Source: Daldinia sp. FL1419
Taxonomy: Eukaryota > Ascomycota > Sordariomycetes > Xylariales > Hypoxylaceae
Direction: 5' to 3'
Length of the DNA: 64,000 nt
NCBI GenBank assembly: GCA_025201765.1
Contig: MU623424.1
Coordinates: forward strand, 62,001 to 126,000
Shown here: positions 11,755-23,877 of the stretch, one piece after another
Position numbering within the stretch: the stretch's first letter is position 1
Layout: each line of letters opens with the position of its first letter
The notes under the pieces: model-generated
What the model saw: only the letters and a program-made list of their open reading frames with translations
Databases searched by the model: none
What the model was told of the DNA's origin: nothing
Position numbers and translations under genes: made by a program

Positions 11755-13317
11755 TTACTTCTTCTCGCGGATCAAAGCGATCATCAAATCCTCGTAGTCT
11801 CCGCTCAAGACACCCTTAAACGCGGCACGCAGCGAGGTCCTGGCCGAAGAGTATCTCTGATATGCAGCCTTTGCTGCTTCCTGGCGTGGGCGGTCCCAGT
11901 ATAGGCTGACGACCCTGTTGATTAGCAACCGGTCCTTACGCGGGGTTCTATATAACGGCTTCTCGATCCGCTTAGCATCAAAGCGAGCTCGGTCGAGGGC
12001 GTTTTCCAGCATGTACAATAGCGCGTCTTCCATATCCCCGCGGAACTCCTTCTCGATGACTTCTTCGAGCGAGCGGTGGTACTTGCGCTGATATGCTTCA
12101 CACAGAGCTTGCAGTTGTACGGCGTTGGAATTCGTGAATATTTGCGCCACGGAGATGGCATTGGCACCGATCGTGCCTTCGGTAGCGCGTTGTAGTTCCG
12201 TCACCTTGTGGTCGACGTCTGCGGCGATTACCGGAGCGGCATCCTCAGCACGTGTGGCGGAAAGGACCATGCTGTAGAGCCTGAATAGAGTATCGTCCAC
12301 ATCTTCTTTAATATCTACCAGGAGTTCGTTACCCTTGATCCGCTTGTACTCGGCACTGATGGCACGGATATCGGCATTCGATCGGCACAAAAGAACATCC
12401 ATAAGGGCATCTTCATCTGTACCGGCTCGGTCGAGAGCTTTGATGAGGACTCGCGCGTCTTGCTCGAGCGGCCCTCGAATTAAAGAAAGGAGGGCGGTTT
12501 CTACGTTCCCGCGTGTCTCGCTCTCTATGTCTTTGGTTAAATCACGGATAAACCTCTTATTATAATCATTAACAAGCTGAGCCATTGCCCATGGATTGTC
12601 GTATTTGGACGAGGTGAGTACTCGTATCAGGGCTGCCTCATCGCATCCCATGCCCTTCATGGCTTTGCGGAGAGTTTCAACATCGCCTGATGTGTTAACA
12701 GGGGCCAAAAACGCCCTCTGCGCCGGGTCATACCCAGGTGACGCAGGAGTGGGCGGCACGCCGTAGCCGTAACCGGGTGCGAGATTCTGAGTTTGCGCCC
12801 ACTGAGGTACGCCTGGCTACGTAGCACTGTCAATGCTTGTCAATAATTTAGAAGCTGGTATTGCACTTACAGGACCCCCGTATTGCTGCGGTTGCGGAGG
12901 ATAAGGAGCTGGGGCTTGTGGATATGTATCGGGTGGAGGACCTTGCTGAGAGCCGGGCGCCCATTGGCCATACGGGGTCGATGGTTGTCCGTACTGTCCT
13001 TGCTGCGGCTGCTGAGGTGGGTAAGGCTGGTTTTGGTACTGCCCCGGTTGAGGTTGATGATATTGTCCCGGGGCCTGAGGTGGACCCGGAGGATACCGCT
13101 GGGACTGGTATTGATAATGACCGGCCTGCGGGGGACCCTGAGGGGGCCCGTAAGAAGTATAGGGCTGTTGCTGGTAAGGGGGCTGCCTACCAGGAGCGGA
13201 TGACACGGCATGAGGGTAATACGGAGCTCCGGGTAAAGGCTGCTGATATCCCGGCTGGCCCGGAGGCCCACCGGAAGGAGGATATTGATTATAATACTGT
13301 TGATTCGAAGGGTCCAT
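11755..13317 (-). CDS. Annexin (fungal type, four repeats)
   Basis: Exons 13317-12871 and 12816-11755 are joined across a 54-nt intron (donor GTAAGT, acceptor TACGTAG, phase 0), giving 502 residues. Residues 1-185 form a Pro/Gln/Tyr/Gly-rich head (QYYNQYPPSGG and many PPQ/YQ motifs). Four annexin repeats of about 70 residues follow. Repeat 1 carries GMGCDE and repeat 2 AGTDED, both matching the G-x-G/T-D-E type II calcium-binding loop. Repeats 3 and 4 have poorer loops, so calcium binding may rest mainly on repeats 1 and 2. Annexins bind acidic phospholipids in a calcium-dependent way and act in membrane traffic and repair. The disordered head is typical of filamentous-fungal members. The gene is divergent from the ATRIP-like gene, sharing about 1 kb of upstream DNA. 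Confidence 0.9.
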
Positions 13318-14342
13318 GATTAAGGTATGTTAAATATATCTAGGTAGTCGTCTAATGAGAAATTAAGTACAAAGTAATGATATGGGAAATAATACAGGAT
13401 AATGGGGGAACTCGACGAGAGAAGGAGAATTGTGAGCCAAGATATAGATCCTCTAAGACACCTTAAAACCGTCGAAGAAGGCTGCATCAAATATAGTTTT
13501 TCTAGGCCTAGTCTTCAAGATCTAAAGACTAATATAAGAGGCCTCCGAAAATATTACAAATCTGAATGCTTCCATGGTGCTACTAGCCCATCGTTCAGCC
13601 GCAGTCATCATCCAATAGATTCCGTTCTTAGAGAATCCTTCTCAGGCTTCAGAATGATTTTTATCTGCGCCAAGCCGAATATCAGAGGCGCATTAAGAGA
13701 GATATATTGCTTACCTACCTTCTTTAAGGTAGGCAAATGGGCTGATTATGATCCGAAATGGGTTCACTACTAGACTATTATGTTTTGACCCAGTTGGGCA
13801 ATTATAGAGAATTACTAGAGAAGCAGGGAATTATCGCAATGTCCATAAGAGTCATATATATAGGTACATGTGGGAATTGAATTAATAAGAAATATGAAAG
13901 CTACAAACTTCTTTAGGTTGTCGAGTCTTTTGTCCATACATAAACCGAGGTGAATTATTAGTAGGTGTAATAAGTGAAGAATACACGTACACGGTACCTA
14001 GGTAAGTAAGGTAAAAAGAACGGAAATGCACGTGTAGTAGGTACTTCTTTGCAGCGAATTAATTGATAAGTACACAGACATCGCTGATAAGACGTACCTT
14101 ACGTTTAACCTAGTATTCTCCAAGGTTCCCCAGACAATCTACAATCTACAATCTACAATCTACAATTGATAGTTGACCAAAACAAGGGGAAAAAAAGAAA
14201 AAGAAAAAAAAAGGAAAAAAAAAAAAAGAAAAAGAGAAAAGCCAAGAATTCTTCTAATATAACACCCTACAAGAAATATTGTCGCAAATTATAATCTCGC
14301 AAATGGGCTTGTATATAGCCATTCTTGACTCTCCGAGTCGCC
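13318..14342. other. Shared divergent promoter region, 1.0 kb
   Basis: This lies between the annexin start (minus) and the ATRIP-like start (plus). It contains a short ACAATCT tandem repeat (about 14136-14165), A-rich tracts at 14190-14240, and a 123-codon ORF (13402-13773) with no recognisable domain that I do not accept as a gene. Confidence 0.5.
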
Positions 14343-16754
14343 ATGGACGATTTTTCCGACGATGACTTCGACACTCTCAATGCGAACGTCCTACAAGAAC
14401 TCGAGAATAACGCGATTCAATCTACCCAAGCGCAGAAGAAGTACCAACAATCACAGGCCCAACCGTTATACGTTGACGACTTTGAAGACGACGACCTCGA
14501 CGATGCCGTCGTGAGGGATGAATTACGCGGAAATTCCATCCTCCCAGAAGAAAAGACCCAGTTGCCATCGAGAGTGGCTCCTCAACAGCAGTATCAACAA
14601 CAATGGCGCAATCCGGTACCTGCTCCTGCTGGTCACTTTCGCCCCCCATCCGTCCATTCGGTATCCCGAAATCCACTACCGGCTCCTGCTAGCTCTCGGC
14701 AACCTCAGCAACCTATTTCTCACGCTCCTGTTCCATCTTATAGTCAAATTAGACCGCCGCCTCCTTTACCTCGACCGGCTCCTTCTATTCCACCTAGATA
14801 CCAAGCATCACAAGCCCAAAGACCAAACATCCCGTCGAATCACGAAATCGCGGCCTTGCAGGCTCAAATACTGGACCTTAAAACTAGACTCACGACCAAA
14901 GATGGGGAGATAGGCATCGTCCGAAAGCGGTTGGAGAAAACACGCGAAGACCACGAGCGCGAGCTCCAGACACTTAAGAAGCAGGTGGCAGAAGAAGTAG
15001 CAAAGCATGAGAAAGCTCTGGAAGCTGCCAAGGCGGCGCAGCAAGCCGCTTCTACGGAGCTTGAATTTACAAGGCGAGATCTCAAAGACGAACTGGATCG
15101 AGCCAAGCGCAAAGATGGTCCCACGACGCCCAGGAAGAATACTACTGCCAAGTCGTGGGGTATTGCGGACGGATTTGAAGATGTCGAAATGGCTGGTAGC
15201 CCAAGCAAGGGACGGCGTGGGAGGAACACCGGTGCCATAGCTGGTACTATGGTAGAACCTCCGGTAAGGCTAACGAGGACCCCAACCAAAGGAAAGAGGA
15301 AAAGGTTAGCCGCCGATAGTCCTGTCGCGGCGCTGGAAATACACTCGGAAGATGCGATTATGCTTGACGATCCCAGCGCAGACGGTATCAATAATGCGCA
15401 AGTTGCACCCATAGATGCGACACCCAAGGCTACTCCTTTTGATGTATGTCAACTTGGGAACTACTTAAGTAGCCAATATATGATTATTACATCACTAACA
15501 CCCGTTATAGTACATGAAAGTGATAATCAATCACAGTTCTACGCGCGGTGGCCCTCTGACTTTTGACATTCTAGCCAACTATCGGCTTCCGTCGAGGCCT
15601 GCGGAAAGTCTCGCGTCCATTCTATTTCAGAAACTAGCCGTCAGTGGCGATCCTCGCGACCCTACGCGCCTACCAACAGAATTCTGTGAGCAAGTTATCG
15701 AATTATGGCGTAGTTGTCATAAGGAGGGTGTTGTGAGTGCCCAGCCTCTCGGAAATAATCCATGGTCATCGGCTGACTGGTTTTATAGCTGGAACCTATA
15801 ATGGAGCTAGTATCTTTGATATATCTGACTGTGCAGTTATATACCGTCGCTGTTGCTCCGTATATTGCGCCGTCCCTTCTACCGGTCGCTATGGATTCAT
15901 GCTTTGAGGTTGGAATTCCCAGATTTTATCACGAGGGTCCTGGTGATCCGTCAGAAGAAGCCTGGATAAATTTCCACAAGCATATCTCAACCACAAATAT
16001 TCTCTCTTTGTTATATCTAACTGCGCTAGGATGCGCAGCTTCAGAGCCTATCGACGGTATTACAGACCCTGCGGTTGATTTCTGGAGTCAGGTTCAGGTG
16101 GAATTTGTCCTCTTGCATTTAAGCCAAAAACATCCCGTGGAGGATTATATGACTATACTAAGATGGCTATGCACATCGGTCTTCCCCGATAGCATCGGAC
16201 CCATTAGCCCTGACAGGACGGTGGAAGTCGTAGCAGGTGCATTGATCGAACGTATTTCGCATCAGCTCGTCGAGAAACCACGTTGGGAAATAGACCAGTA
16301 CGAGCAAAGAGGTGTTCGAAACGCAGTGCTCCGAACCCTAGCGGCATTCGCGAGATCTCCCTTCGGACTTGCACAAATGGCCATCAATGATTATGCCATT
16401 CCACGCCTCGTTACGCTACTCTCTTCGTGTATAGACGAGCTATACGACGGCGATATGAGGTACGAATCTTCGGAGGATGACAACTCACAAAAGGAACTAC
16501 AGACGTTAGTGGCGCGTACGGTATTGCTGCTGCACACGATTATCACGAACCCTCTGACTGCTGACTTGGTGAATGTATCGGGGAAATTGGCCAAACCGGC
16601 GGGGGTATCCCAAAAATACTTGCTCAGTCTAGGAAGACTCAATTTTTCAGAGGACTTTGTATCGGAAGAGACAGCAGAGCTCGCGCACGAGCTGTTGGAA
16701 TTAGCAGTAACACCGGAAGAAGGCGAAGAGCTGGGGCGGTTTTTCGGGGGGTAA
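14343..16754 (+). CDS. ATRIP/Rad26/UvsD-like DNA damage checkpoint protein
   Basis: Three exons: 14343-15443, 15511-15732 and 15789-16754. Introns are 67 nt (GTATGT, branch CACTAAC, acceptor TATAG) and 56 nt (GTGAGT, branch GCTGAC), both phase 0; the product is 762 residues. The start is the ATG of MDDFSDDDFDTLNANVLQ; an earlier in-frame TTG is ignored. This acidic N-terminus followed by NANVLQELENNAIQ is characteristic of the fungal Rad26/UvsD (ATRIP) family and could include an RPA-binding acidic patch. Residues about 166-255 form a long coiled coil, which mediates dimerisation in ATRIP. A basic segment (KGKRKR, near residue 325) looks like a nuclear localisation signal. The C-terminal 390 residues are helical and end in a family-like ELLELAVTPEEGEELG. 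The partner is the Mec1/ATR kinase, not seen here. Identification is by recognised motifs, not alignment. Confidence 0.75.
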
Positions 16755-18163
16755 GAATGATAATCGCATATTTGAGAGCGCTTGGCTACCTGGGTAGTAG
16801 ATGGTAAATGGCCACGACCTCAGCGATCCAACAAGGTCCAAGGCTAAAATTTGATTTATAGGATTTATCTCTTGGAGGAAAAAAAAAAAGGAAAAAAAGG
16901 AAGCTCTTTTCACGAGCTTCACTTATCATATACATAAGGTACCTAACCTTAGGTATAATATGGGGAACTTTTAATCGTTGGTGGTGGGCCTGAAGGTTTA
17001 TTACCCGCATACATGTACATATGCATTCAACAGTTTCGGCGTCCCGGGTACCTAACGTACCTAGCGTACCTAACGTAAGGCACATTGTAACGTTGGCGTA
17101 GGTACCTATCCAATGACATGTTGACATGTGAAGTTGATAAAGTCGATTTGGAGGGACGGAAATGACGACATGAATCGGTTTTTAAGGGCGGACACCCACT
17201 AAAGAAAGTTCCATAGGTGTACCTACCGCACGTACTACCTAGGCCCCATAGTACCCAACGTAGGTATGCAAGTACTCGTTCCCAAGCTTTCGCCCATGCC
17301 ACATTTTTATGGCCATCTAAGCCACATCTTGACGTAGCCAGAAGCATGCAGCACGCCCCCAGGCTTGGTAGGTTTAGCGTTTAAGCGGTTAGCGGTTAGC
17401 GGTTGGGCGAATTTAGTGCTAAAGCTCAGCCCGTCCTAGCACCCTGAAATCATCAATCTCATCGAAAAGCGGCGGTCCCAAAATCAAGAAAAAGCCACCA
17501 AGAAAAAAAAAAGGTGTACATACCCTCTAATCAACTCAACAATAACGGATTTTGAAGAGGATCGCGATAAAAAGTTTAGCTATCACTACTCTTAAAGAAA
17601 ATAAGAAAAATAAGAAAAGAGGACAAAAAAAAAGAGAGGGAAAGTTTTGCCTTCTTTTACGATAGCTTCGAATTGAAATATCGTCATAACGTTGACCACT
17701 AACTACCTAACCAAGGCAAACTTGTTGAACCAATTCCAAGTTGTTCAATGTTCAAGTTCATCATCAGCCGACGATCCGATTAAGAAAAAAAAAAAAATAT
17801 TCCCCCACCCCCTCGAATTCCTCGACGCCTCATTTTCAACCCTTTGTCCTACCAAACCGTTAGTTTAGAGTTGTTAGATTAGAAATTTCTTCAATCTCTA
17901 CGGAATCTCTGCAGCCTCTTTTTAAGTCTCACCAACAGGTACTCGTTCCGGCCTCTTCTTTTCTCAGCTTCCCGACGTCACCGAATACTCCCGCCATCCA
18001 TCTTATTCCTGCGACCAGCTTGAAAGCTTTCTCGAGCTTAGCTCAAATATTCGACCGAAATAATCGTCGCGTTCGCAAAACGAGTCCGTTACTAGTTAAT
18101 ATAGTCGGCGCTTATTAGTTACTCCTGCGTAAAATCGAACGTGCGATATCATCGATACCCGCC
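16755..18163. other. Intergenic, 1.4 kb; promoter and 5' UTR of CDP-DAG synthase gene
   Basis: This includes TACCTA/TAGGTA-type short palindromes (16938-16956, 17046-17106, 17219-17265), a GCGGTTA tandem repeat at about 17384-17405, and A-rich tracts at 17500-17635. The last few hundred bases before 18164 probably hold a long 5' UTR. No gene is seen. Confidence 0.45.
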
Positions 18164-19827
18164 ATGACGAAACCGCGTCGTGGTGTTCGGTTTCCCGGTC
18201 GAGGCGTGAACGGACACGTCTCTTCCGACGGGAGGAGATCCAGCTTTAGCGAAATAAGTGAGGATGGATCGGGATCTCCTGTTAAAACGAAGAGTTCGCC
18301 GCAGCTAGACGGTATTAGCGAAGTATGATCTTTGTTTTATTTGTTTTGTTTTATTTTACTTTATTTTATTTTGGCTCATCTTATTTTATTTATTTTACTT
18401 ATTTTATTTATTAATTTATCCATTTATTTTTTTATTTTTTTTATTTTTTTTTTATCTCTCTACTCTTCCACATTCCTCTTCTAACATCACCGTTATACCC
18501 TCTCTGATGAACCCCGGAAGGCTAACATGTATTTTACGCCCGACAGAAAGCGCCCGAACAACCTCAAATGTCCGACTACGAAAAGAAAAAGGCCAACTTC
18601 CTCACGCGAACCTTTTGGACCTTCGTCATGATAGGGGGCTTCTTCGCGGCCCTATTCTCAGGTCACATATACATCATCGCCTGCATTACCGCCGTACAGA
18701 TCGTTTCCTTCAAGGAAGTCATTGCTATTGCTAGTGTCCCCAGCCGAGCTCGACAGCTGCGTCCTACCAAGAGCTTAAACTGGTATTGGCTTGCCACTAC
18801 CATGTATTTTCTCTACGGCGAGACCGTCATCTACTACTTCAAGCATATCGTATTAGTCGACAAGGTCTTGCTTCCCCTCGCTACGCATCACCGGTTCATT
18901 AGCTTCGTTCTATATGTCATCGGCTTCGTCTTCTTCGTCGCCAACCTCAAGGCTGGCCATCTCAAGTTTCAGTTCACCAACTTTGCTTGGACGCACATGG
19001 CGTTATACTTGATCGTCGTGCAGGCTCATTTTGTGATGAACAACGTTTTTGAAGGCATGATTTGGTTTTTCTTGCCCGCGGCCCTCGTTATCACCAACGA
19101 CATATTTGCCTACATCTGCGGCATCACTTTTGGCCGAACGCAGCTGATCAAGCTTTCCCCCAAAAAGACCGTAGAGGGCTTCGTGGGCGCTTGGATCATG
19201 ACTATCGTCTGGGCTGCTCTACTGACAAACGTGCTGATGCGCTCCAAATATTTCATTTGCCCCGTTAACGATCTTGGTGCCAGCATCTTCACCGGCCTCG
19301 AGTGTGATCCTAACCCCGTGTTCCTCCCGCACACTTACACCCTACCCGAGTTGTTCTTCCTTCCCGAAGGGGCTAAACTGTCTTTTACTACTGAGCCCAT
19401 GCAGTTTCACGCAATCGTCTTGGCAACATTTGCCTCCCTCATCGCGCCTTTTGGTGGTTTCTTCGCCTCGGGACTTAAGCGTACTTTCAAGATCAAGGAT
19501 TTTGGCGATTCGATCCCCGGCCACGGTGGCATGACGGACAGGATGGACTGTCAGTTCATTATGGGCTTCTTCGCGTTTATCTACTACCAAACATTTATCG
19601 CCCAGCACAAAGTAAACGTCGGAAACGTCATGGAGATAGCTATTACGGGGTTGGCACCGGAGGAACAGATAGAATTGATCAGGGGGATGAGCAGATATCT
19701 GGAAAATCAGGGAATCTGGGGTCCTGAAGTGAGTATCCACCCCGGCGGACAGCCCAAGTCGTGTTATCCCGCTAACCATACTCAGGTCCACGAATGTCTT
19801 GATCGAGCACTACCAGGCCGGAGATAG
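18164..19827 (+). CDS. CDS1: CDP-diacylglycerol synthase (phosphatidate cytidylyltransferase)
   Basis: It converts phosphatidic acid and CTP to CDP-diacylglycerol, the precursor of phosphatidylinositol, phosphatidylserine and cardiolipin, in the ER membrane. Exons are 18164-18322, 18547-19728 and 19786-19827, giving 460 residues, close to the usual fungal length. The first intron is long (224 nt, T-rich, GTATGA donor, CTAAC branch); the last is 57 nt (GTGAGT, branch GCTAAC). Exon 1 encodes a 53-residue Arg/Ser-rich cytosolic head. Seven or eight hydrophobic spans follow. The family signature is intact: SGLKRTFKIKDFG followed by IPGHGGMTDRMD, with the conserved K-D and H-G-G-x-x-D-R-x-D residues. 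The final exon codes only 13 residues (VHECLDRALPGRR). Because the last intron is a multiple of three, retaining it would add 19 residues without a stop. Confidence 0.92.
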
Positions 19828-22574
19828 GAACAGGCTGGGTTTATGCTCTGGTGAGCCAAAGGATATGAGCCAGGACGGCGTACACGAGCGCATAGCTGCT
19901 TCATAGGATAAGTAGCCTATTAATGAATTGATGATGAAGATTCTCCTCCGACTAGGTTTGCTCTTACGTAGGTACCTGTTTACACGGAGATGGTGTTTGT
20001 GATTTTATTAAAAGATAGCCGAAAAAGGGGGAGGATAAAAATAGGAGAAACCGTAGCTGGCTACTAAGGTTAGGTAGTGTGTTATATGGGTCTTGTATAA
20101 GCCGTTGAAAGAAAGGGGGGAAAGAGGAAATAAGACTTTGGTCCTCGTTTGCAAGTGTCTACCTCATTGTATATGTGAAGGTCCCAAGCATGACGCCCGT
20201 ATAAATTGCCTGCCCAGTACAAAATATCGTAAGACGAGGGGGTTTCTTTACCATATGTCCCAAATTCAGGTCGACACGCGGTGGAGGTCACAGCCGGAGA
20301 TAGGTAAGGAGATAATATCGTAGCTTTTCGTCAACGTACCATAGGAGGGAATGAAACCGTGAGGCCGGCTGTGCTATGTGCTACGCCGGAAAGCGTCCGC
20401 ATATCGCCCATCCAGATTCCAAATAGCGGAATTCAACGATGTTTCTGCGCGACGCATTACGCTCCTCGGTATTCCCATGCAAAATCTACCAGTGAGATAT
20501 GTCAAGGCGGATGGCGTCGCCTCCTGTCCCGTCAGCACTATTGGTCCATAGTTGCTTAATCTTCGCCGGTGTATGTTCGCTGTAAACTCGGAGGTACTTT
20601 CACAGCATGAATGGAAGGAAATGATATCGCCTACATTCCACATGTGGCATATGTAGGCAAAACGGCCACATCGACGGGGGTTGGTGTAATGTGTACATAT
20701 GTCTAACATAATGCTTGATGCTTAGTGCCTTTGCTTTGCATTTCATGCATATCACCTGCGGCCGGCCAAAGGATAGATTCTGTACGAGAGACGGATGTAA
20801 TCCCTATTGGTTTTCCTGCTGGATGGGTGGCGAATAGCTTTGCTTTTTTTTCTTTTTTTTCTTTTTTCTTTTTCTTTTCTCCTTAGTTAATTCACTCGAG
20901 AGGAAAGGCGACACCGTGACAGCCAAGACAGCGTAAAGTAAATACCTAAGACGCCAGGATGCCCACCACGCCCATGTCTTGCGGTAATTATTTGCAGGGC
21001 TAGTTAGTCGCCTCCACGGGGTAGATGACAGGTGAACATGGGTATGGGGACACCCACGTGTGTGTAAGCAAGATGAACCCGCAGCCATGGAATACCGCAG
21101 CCGTCAACCTAGGTCCTAGGATGGCGTACGTGGCTGGCTGAGATGTGTCTTCAACTACCTAGAGCGCTACCGGGTAGCATAGGAGGTAGTTATATGATGT
21201 AGTCGAAAGCAGAATTTCTTGTCCCAAGGCAAGCTGGTTAGATTTCAGCACCCTTAGCAGGACAGATGAGAATCTGATCTTGTATTAGATTCCGATACAT
21301 ATCAAGCTTCGACCCCCCAGCCGCTTTTCGTTGTGTCATATTTTGATAATTCATCCATTTATGTCGAACCAAAGGGATTAAGTATATCATAGCCACGTCT
21401 AGTTGAGCACAGTACGCCAACAGATTTCGCCATGACTTCCCCAGTCGATCTCTCGCATTAGTGCTGACGACCCTTCGAGTGGTCCTCCCACGCTCGTACC
21501 ACCCGTCGAAGAACAACCTAGAGACTTGATAAAATATTGGATTCCAATTCGACGAGCCCAACTATTAGGACATCCCCGAGCAACCAAGCAAATAGATTTA
21601 CAAGCACCCTGTATCATACTTGATCTCCTTTTTTACGGAACGAAAACCTCCTACGGCTTACCTACCATGCTAAACCGAATGATAAGTATCTCTGACAGCA
21701 AATGGTAAACCCCCCAAGACACCGCTTACTCGGTGAGGACGACACCACCAGCAAACCCCAAGACCACAACACACCTCAATATTAGCTCTATTTGCTAACT
21801 CTGTTTCTATGATCGTACCTATCGCTAGTGAGATTAAGTTATGACGGTAAGTTATACGGGTTCCCGATCGCGCGGATAGTCCTAAAGCTTGGATCGTGCA
21901 AGTTAGAACTCGCAGAGCGTAGGAACTCGTATGCTTTCCTTCGGGTAAACAGAAAAAGCAAATATACAGTGGGAAAGGGAACTATCCAGCTGATATGGCC
22001 TCGTGCTCTGGTTTCGCCCGAGAGCCAGAGATAATGACAAAAATATTCTATACAAATCCTTGGGCGAAGTGACGACCAAAAGTTAGAGCCGGACGGTTCG
22101 TTAGCCGTTCGGAATGGACGGACGTGCATTGCATTGCATCGCATCAAGTACGTACGTACGCACGATAAATTGGTTTGATCAGGGTAGCTAGGGTAGCTAG
22201 GGTAGCTTGCAGTGATGATCAATATGTTGCAACGATGCTCTCAAGCCTCAACCGACATATACCCCCAAGAGAAGAATAGCTTAGATGAATGTATTTTTCA
22301 ACATTTTCGCCGACGAATAAAGGCGCAGCATCTTCCGATGATAGCCTCGTCGCCATCCGATACGAAACGATGGTCACGTTCGGCTGTGCGAGGCGTATAC
22401 GGAATGACTGCGAGGAGTGTATCTACTGCTACGGCCGGGGAAACGATGCAGGCAGCATCATGGGAACTTGGGCTGGGAATAGGGTTGACAGATATGTAGA
22501 AATGGTGTGATAACGGGCTTGGCTTGTGGCCCTTTGAATATGTTGCCAAGGCCCAAAAGGGAAAAGGGAAAAAA

Positions 22575-22632
22575 AAGAAAGAGAGAGAGAGGCAGAGGCA
22601 GAGGCAGAAGGCAGAAGACAGAAGACAGAGAA
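22575..22632. repeat. Purine-rich GGCAGA/AGACAGA tandem repeat
   Basis: Tandem hexa- and heptanucleotide units (GAGA, GGCAGA, AGACAGA) run on one strand for nearly 60 bp in a gene-poor region. Confidence 0.7.
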
Positions 22633-23104
22633 GAGAACGTGGGGTAGACCGTGTCTAGGGTTGAGGGACGAGACATTTGATTCATGTACAAGGTAAAACA
22701 TGTAATGTAGGTAAGTAAGTAGTGTTAGGTTATATCCTATCAGATTCCTCAAGAGTCTATGACCCTTTTTTTGCCATTTTTAGGTGTCCCATCGCTATTG
22801 GCATTGAAGTTGACGTATACCTGTATCCGCTGTACCCTCCTTTTTTTTTTTCTTTTCCTCTCTCAAGTCTCAAGAGGGTGTGGTCCAAAGGGGTCCCGAA
22901 TCCATCATCCTTCGATTCGTCGGCTTCAGCCACGCAATGTGCACAGTGCCGTCAGATCACCTGAAAGGGGGTGGTAAAAAAGAGTCATCCTTCAGGATCC
23001 CCGATGATGTCGGGCGGTAGAACTATTCCTGTGATCAAGACGGTTGACTCTTTCGACCTGGGTCACAAGAAAAAGCAATTGGGAATGGTAATGGTATGTA
23101 AGAA

Positions 23105-23152
23105 TGTGAGAGAGTAAGAGAGTGAGAGTGTGAGAGTGTAAGAGTGTGAGAG
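23105..23152. repeat. Degenerate GAGAGTGT repeat
   Basis: Short degenerate units alternate GAGAGTGT, GTAAGAG and GTGAGAG in intergenic DNA. Confidence 0.7.
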
Positions 23153-23877
23153 GAAGTATCGGGGAACCCGGCCGGCACTCCTCCTTTTCCTATTTGGTTC
23201 AACGACGCACGGTCGGTGGGATAGCCAACGTACCTTGGTACTTAGCCCTACCGTCGAAGGCTAGGTAATCCTTGAATCTATCGTCTTTCCAATTGGATAC
23301 TATTGGCTTCAACCGGGTTCAAGTTCCACGCTGATTGGTTACCATCCTAACGGCACACAACCGCAATGACTCCCGTGGGCGTACGCTGTACAACTTTAAT
23401 ATAGTATCCAGACAACCAATCAAGACGGGGCGATGAAAATTCCCCGTTGCTTTGATTTGACGGGCAACCTTGATGAAGCACAGCTCCGGTATGACCTATC
23501 CGCGAATGCATCTCGAGCTTCGAAGCCAACTTTCGTCACGATGACCTAGTCCGGTTTTCTTACTGGTGGCGTAGTCTTCGTTGCCGTTATCATGTTGTAA
23601 GACATGTCATTCTCGTCTGGGTGGTGACATGGGCATAACATGTGTTAGTACGAACACAGTCAAGGAACCGTGATGGACGCCTCCCATTTGCATGTTGATG
23701 ATACTTGCTTGCTTCTGATTGTACCTCCCAGTATCCGTGTTATACAACGTACCTGAGGTGAGAAGAGTATTTAGACCACCCCATGTGCCCCGATCCCTTG
23801 ACTATCGATGGTCGACGTAGGTAGTTTACTTTCATTTTCTCATCTATCGTCTCTGATTCGTGTGACATTTGGCCAAG

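Larger units (their letters stand above)
19828..23877. other. Gene-poor region, 4.0 kb
   Basis: No convincing gene. I see T/C tracts (20840-20880, 22838-22860), an AGGGTAGCT triplication (about 22180-22207), a purine-rich GGCAGA/AGACAGA tandem stretch (22575-22632) and a GAGAGTGT/GTAAGAG repeat (23105-23152). Minus-strand ORFs around 21238-21617 and 21839-22222 have no recognisable domains; they could be chance frames or eroded coding sequence. Confidence 0.45.

Noticed and set aside
12861..13319. Several 100-150 codon ORFs opposite the annexin head
   Set aside because: Shadows of the Pro/Gln-rich low-complexity exon.
13402..13773. 123-codon plus-strand ORF between the annexin and ATRIP-like genes
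   Set aside because: No recognised domain, and it sits in a divergent promoter; it could be an eroded gene but nothing supports it.
19729..19860. Alternative reading frame at the 3' end of the CDP-DAG synthase gene (STNVLIEHYQAGD...)
   Set aside because: It would need a phase-2 donor that I cannot find; the GTGAGT...CTCAG intron gives VHECLDRALPGRR in frame.
21238..22222. Minus-strand ORFs of 70-127 codons in the 19.8-23.9 kb gap
   Set aside because: No recognised motifs, and no exon chain could be joined by good splice sites.
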